A DNA stretch of 55,066 bases from an uncultured Lachnospiraceae bacterium (GTDB taxonomy: Bacteria; Bacillota; Clostridia; Lachnospirales; Lachnospiraceae): positions 1-55,066 of the forward strand of contig OMTX01000174.1 of the NCBI GenBank assembly GCA_900314085.1. Direction: 5' to 3'. Under the pieces are notes generated by a model. That model made no database searches and was not told where the DNA came from. It saw only the letters and a program-made list of their open reading frames with translations. Of this stretch, positions 51,708 to 55,066 are shown in pieces. Both the position numbers and the translations under genes were made by a program. Position 1 is the first letter of the stretch. The number at the start of each line of letters is the position of its first letter.

Positions 51708-52622
51708 TTGAAGTGGCACGATATAAAAGAACTCATCGCAAAGATAATATTTCTGATCTGCGGCCTGCTGGCAATTGTTGCCGTTCTCGTCATCACGGGC
51801 TATATGATTGCAAAGGGCATTCCGGCCATATCCAAGGTTGGCTTTTCGGATCTGATTTTTGGAACGGTATGGAAACCGACCGCTGACAATCCGAGCTACG
51901 GCATTCTTTACATCATTCTTTCGTCTATTGTGGCGACGTTCGGGGCTGTGCTGATCGGGGTGCCGATTGCCCTCCTGACGGCGGTCTTCCTGACGGATTA
52001 TACAAGCGGGAACAAGACGACACGGAATGTTTCAAAACTCCTCCAGTCGGCAGTTGAGCTCCTGGCGGCCATTCCGTCCGTCATCTACGGTCTCATCGGC
52101 ATGATGGTCTTAAACCCGATCATGTTTGATCTGGAGAAAAAAATCTATGCCGGGAATCCGAACCATCAGTTTACGGGCGGCGCAAACTTACTTTCAGCGA
52201 TCATTGTCCTTGCCGTCATGATTCTGCCGACTGTCATCAATGTCAGCGTTTCATCCATCAAGGCGGTTCCTGACCATATGCGGGCAGCTTCTCTGGCCCT
52301 CGGAGCGACGAAGCTGCAGACGATTTTCAAGGTCGTCATTCCGGCGGCCAAGTCCGGCATCATGACGGGGGTGGTTCTCGGTATCGGCCGGGCCCTGGGC
52401 GAAGCCATGGCCATCAACATGGTGGCCGGCGGTTCCGTCAACCCTCCTTTCTCATTCAACTCCGTCAGGACGCTGACCACCCAGCTGGTATCCGAGATGA
52501 GCTATGCCTCCGGCCTGCACCGGCAGGTACTCTTCACGGTCGGCCTTGTACTTTACATTTTCATTGTCGTCATCAATCTTATCCTGATGCGGATCAAGAA
52601 GAAAGGACTCGAGAATGGCTAA
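51708..52622 (+). CDS. pstC: Phosphate ABC transporter permease PstC
   Basis: A 304-residue membrane protein with six helices, partner of PstA in the phosphate channel. Conserved parts are ELLAAIPSVIYGLIGMMVL, the EAA-type loop MRAASLALGATKLQTIFKVVIPAA, and GIGRALGEAMAINMVAGG. TTG at 51708 is the start, with CGGAGG eight bases earlier. The stop overlaps pstA by eight bases. Confidence 0.95.
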   Translation: MKWHDIKELIAKIIFLICGLLAIVAVLVITGYMIAKGIPAISKVGFSDLIFGTVWKPTADNPSYGILYIILSSIVATFGAVLIGVPIALLTAVFLTDYTSGNKTTRNVSKLLQSAVELLAAIPSVIYGLIGMMVLNPIMFDLEKKIYAGNPNHQFTGGANLLSAIIVLAVMILPTVINVSVSSIKAVPDHMRAASLALGATKLQTIFKVVIPAAKSGIMTGVVLGIGRALGEAMAINMVAGGSVNPPFSFNSVRTLTTQLVSEMSYASGLHRQVLFTVGLVLYIFIVVINLILMRIKKKGLENG

Positions 52623-53481
52623 GAGAAAATTCCGTCCCGGAGAACTTCTTCTGCATATTCTGATTCTGGCCTGCAGCATTTTTTCCGTGGTACTGCTGGT
52701 AACCATTATCGTATTCGTGTTTGCCAAGGGCCTGCATGCGGTCAACTGGGAATTCCTGACGACCGTTACCTCAGTCCGGAAGGGGACTGTCGGCATTGCC
52801 GGAAATATTGTAAATACCCTGATCATCATTATTCTGACCCTGCTCATCGTAACGCCTCTCGGAATCGGGGCGGCCATCTACCTGAACGAGTATGCGAAGC
52901 CCGGAAAGCTCGTCAATACCATCGAGTTCATGACAGAGGTCCTCTCCGGAATTCCGTCCATAATCTTCGGCCTTTTCGGCATGATGTTCTTCGGACAGAC
53001 GCTGGGTCTCGGCTACAGTCTTCTGACCGGTTCCCTGACTCTGATCATCATGGTCTTCCCCCTCATTACGAGAAACACCCAGGAGGCCCTGAAGACCGTA
53101 CCCGACAGCTTCCGTCAGGGGTCCATTGCCCTGGGGGCAGGCAAGTGGTACATGATCCGTACCATCCTGATACCCTCGGCCATGCCCGGCATTATCACCG
53201 GTGTCATTCTGGCCATCGGCCGTATCGTCGGTGAGTCGGCGGCCCTTATTTTCACGGCCGGGTCTGCCAAGTATCTGCCGAAGAGCTTCCTCGACATCTT
53301 CCGGAAGATCATGGATTCCGGCGGAACCCTGACCGTCAAGCTGTACCTGTCCGCGACAAGTGAAGGCGATTTTGATACGGCCTTTGGTACAGCGGTCGTC
53401 CTGATCATTATCGTTCTGATCATCAATATTCTGACGAAGGTTCTGACCAGAAAATTCGATCCCAGCAGACAAGGAAGGTAA
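52615..53481 (+). CDS. pstA: Phosphate ABC transporter permease PstA
   Basis: A 288-residue membrane protein with six helices. Typical features are [24 protein letters not shown], the loop [24 protein letters not shown] and [17 protein letters not shown]. The ATG at 52615 lies inside the end of pstC, so translation is coupled. pstB follows after 7 bp. Confidence 0.95.
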   Translation: MAKRKFRPGELLLHILILACSIFSVVLLVTIIVFVFAKGLHAVNWEFLTTVTSVRKGTVGIAGNIVNTLIIIILTLLIVTPLGIGAAIYLNEYAKPGKLVNTIEFMTEVLSGIPSIIFGLFGMMFFGQTLGLGYSLLTGSLTLIIMVFPLITRNTQEALKTVPDSFRQGSIALGAGKWYMIRTILIPSAMPGIITGVILAIGRIVGESAALIFTAGSAKYLPKSFLDIFRKIMDSGGTLTVKLYLSATSEGDFDTAFGTAVVLIIIVLIINILTKVLTRKFDPSRQGR

Positions 53482-53488
53482 TCCCAAG

Positions 53489-54292
53489 ATGAGTACAAAT
53501 GAAGTGACAGAGCAGAAGAAAGCAAATGCTCCGGAGGGGCCGGCGAAGATTTCCGTTAAAAATCTGAATCTCTTCTACGGCGAAAATCACGCCCTGAAGG
53601 ACGTGAACATGGAGATCTATCCGCACCGGATTACGGCCTTCATCGGTCCGTCCGGCTGCGGTAAGTCGACGTTCCTGAAAACCCTGAACCGCATGAACGA
53701 CCTCGTGGAGAGCGTGCGGATCACGGGTGATGTCCGCCTGGACGGGCAGGATATCTATGACAAATCCATGGATGTCATCAGTCTCCGCAAGCGGGTGGGC
53801 ATGGTCTTTCAGCAGCCCAACCCCTTTCCCAAGTCCATCTATGACAATGTGGCCTACGGCCCCCGGGTCAATGGCATCAAGAACAAGAGCCAGCTCGACG
53901 AAATCGTGGAGCGGTCCTTAAAGCAGGCGGCCATCTGGGACGAGCTCAAGGACCAGCTGAATAAGTCAGCCCTCGGCCTTTCCGGTGGTCAGCAGCAGCG
54001 GCTCTGCATTGCACGGACCCTGGCTGTCGAGCCGGAGGTCATCCTGATGGATGAGCCGACAAGTGCTCTGGATCCGATATCGACGTCGAAGATCGAGGAT
54101 CTGGCTCAGGAACTCAAGGACAAATATACAATTGTCATCGTCACCCACAATATGCAGCAGGCCATCCGAATTTCGGATTATACGGCTTTTTTCCTCCTGG
54201 GTGAGATGGTCGAGTACGGCACATCCGAGGAGATCTTTTCCTCGCCGAAGGATCCGAGAACAGAACGGTATATCACAGGGAGGTTCGGTTAA
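53489..54292 (+). CDS. pstB: Phosphate ABC transporter ATP-binding protein PstB
   Basis: A 267-residue ATPase. Features are [24 protein letters not shown], Walker [45 protein letters not shown], signature [16 protein letters not shown], Walker [16 protein letters not shown] and switch His in VTHNMQQA. These are specific to PstB. AAGG precedes the ATG. It overlaps phoU by one base. Confidence 0.97.
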   Translation: MSTNEVTEQKKANAPEGPAKISVKNLNLFYGENHALKDVNMEIYPHRITAFIGPSGCGKSTFLKTLNRMNDLVESVRITGDVRLDGQDIYDKSMDVISLRKRVGMVFQQPNPFPKSIYDNVAYGPRVNGIKNKSQLDEIVERSLKQAAIWDELKDQLNKSALGLSGGQQQRLCIARTLAVEPEVILMDEPTSALDPISTSKIEDLAQELKDKYTIVIVTHNMQQAIRISDYTAFFLLGEMVEYGTSEEIFSSPKDPRTERYITGRFG

Positions 54293-54948
54293 TGAGAACA
54301 GTATACGAAGAAGAACTGGCCCAGCTCAATTCAGGCCTTACGGCCATGGGCGAGCAGTGTGTCAAGGCCATACAGGAAGCCATCGACTACCTGCTGACAC
54401 AGACCGTAGACAGGGAAGAGGATATTGCAAAGGTCGTCAACGACATCATTCAGCAGGAGCGGGACATAGAAAATCTTTGCCTGAAAATCTTCCTGCGGCA
54501 GCAGCCCGTCGCCGCAGATCTCCGTGTCGTTTCCGCTGCAGCAAAGCTCGTTTCCGACCTTGAGCGGATCGGCAACAATGCGGATGACATTGCGGAAATC
54601 GTGGGCAAGCATAATGTAAAGCCCGAGATGGTAGAGAATTCAGACCTTCTGCCTATGGCCCGCGCAGCAGAGGACATGCTGAGCAGGGCAGTGAACTCCT
54701 TCGTCAAGCAGGACGAGGACCTGGCCCGCATGGTCATTGACGGTGATGACGTCGTGGATGATTACTTTGACAAGGTAAAGCTTGGCCTGGTCAAGTACTT
54801 CGATTCCGATGAGCAGGAGAATATCGATGGGGTCCTTGACTATTTCATGATCGCCAAGTATTTCGAGCGCATTGCCGACCACTGTGTCAACATCGCCCAG
54901 TGGGTGGTCTTCATCGTGACCGGAGAGCTCGAAGGGCATACGAACTGA
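54292..54948 (+). CDS. phoU: Phosphate signalling complex protein PhoU
   Basis: A 218-residue, wholly helical protein with two PhoU three-helix repeats. Metal-binding motifs of the family are recognisable (ERIGNNADDIAEIV in repeat one, ERIADHCVNIAQWV in repeat two). PhoU links Pst to the phosphate-sensing kinase and limits phosphate uptake. Its start shares one base with the pstB stop. No phoP/phoR pair lies in the window. After the stop, 54949-55066 shows no gene, only a TTGACA-like box near 55034. Confidence 0.95.
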   Translation: MRTVYEEELAQLNSGLTAMGEQCVKAIQEAIDYLLTQTVDREEDIAKVVNDIIQQERDIENLCLKIFLRQQPVAADLRVVSAAAKLVSDLERIGNNADDIAEIVGKHNVKPEMVENSDLLPMARAAEDMLSRAVNSFVKQDEDLARMVIDGDDVVDDYFDKVKLGLVKYFDSDEQENIDGVLDYFMIAKYFERIADHCVNIAQWVVFIVTGELEGHTN

Positions 54949-55066
54949 AAATTTGTCGGCAGGAGAAATTCGAAAGGATCGGGAAGGGGACAGATTTTCC
55001 AATGAAGTTCCGGAATCCAGGTAAAAGAAGCTTTTGACAAAGAGCCCGCGGGGCGGCGACAGCCGC

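Overview
The window looks like a chromosomal segment of a fairly GC-rich, motile Clostridia member, most likely a Lachnospiraceae relative. This is inferred from Firmicutes-type AGGAGG ribosome-binding sites, frequent TTG/GTG starts, housekeeping TTGACA-17-TATAAT promoters, lipoprotein signal peptides ending in LAAC/MAAC/VTAC, and gene content (opp, secA with a zinc tail, uvrBA, a BspA-like surface protein, pst-phoU). No rRNA or tRNA gene, phage, insertion sequence or CRISPR array was recognised.

Layout. (1) 1-5925: an oligopeptide ABC operon (oppA end, oppB, oppC with a very large extracytoplasmic insert, oppD, oppF) and a small membrane protein. (2) 5926-7155: 1.2 kb without a credible gene. 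It holds three palindromes, a terminator, a consensus promoter, and about 680 nt of hairpin-rich sequence closed by a second terminator: a strong candidate for a large structured non-coding RNA just before secA. (3) 7156-18626: secA, a hybrid 7TM-type histidine kinase, uvrB, uvrA and an alkyltransferase-like gene. (4) 18627-25147: accessory region with a receptor-less chemotaxis protein, an acetyltransferase behind a duplicated copy of its own start, a U32-like protein, an EF-hand-like protein, and a PD-(D/E)XK-like gene lying between two arrays of 73-bp palindromic repeats. (5) 25148-38281: class II aldolase, GH2 glycosidase, radical SAM protein, purine permease, two tiny tandem ORFs, a membrane protein, a BspA-like surface protein and an AlaX editing protein, followed by a third array with the same 73-bp period. 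(6) 38607-50360: two polar amino acid ABC transporters, an RHH regulator, a class III aminotransferase, RocB, a GntR/FadR-type regulator, a HisC-like aminotransferase and an arginine-deiminase-like enzyme. (7) 50648-54948: pstSCAB-phoU.

How the genes work together. Region 6 reads as a regulon for uptake and breakdown of an amino acid or guanidino compound. The FadR-type regulator is encoded beside four GTATAC-type palindromes, two flanking the rocB promoter and two in the divergent gntR/transporter region. Region 7 is the standard phosphate uptake operon. The most unusual material is non-coding: the RNA candidate before secA, the 73-bp repeat arrays at three loci, and the pair of very small ORFs at 32121-32307.

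All family assignments rest on motifs read from the translations; no database search was possible. Base-pairing statements were made by eye and not by folding software.
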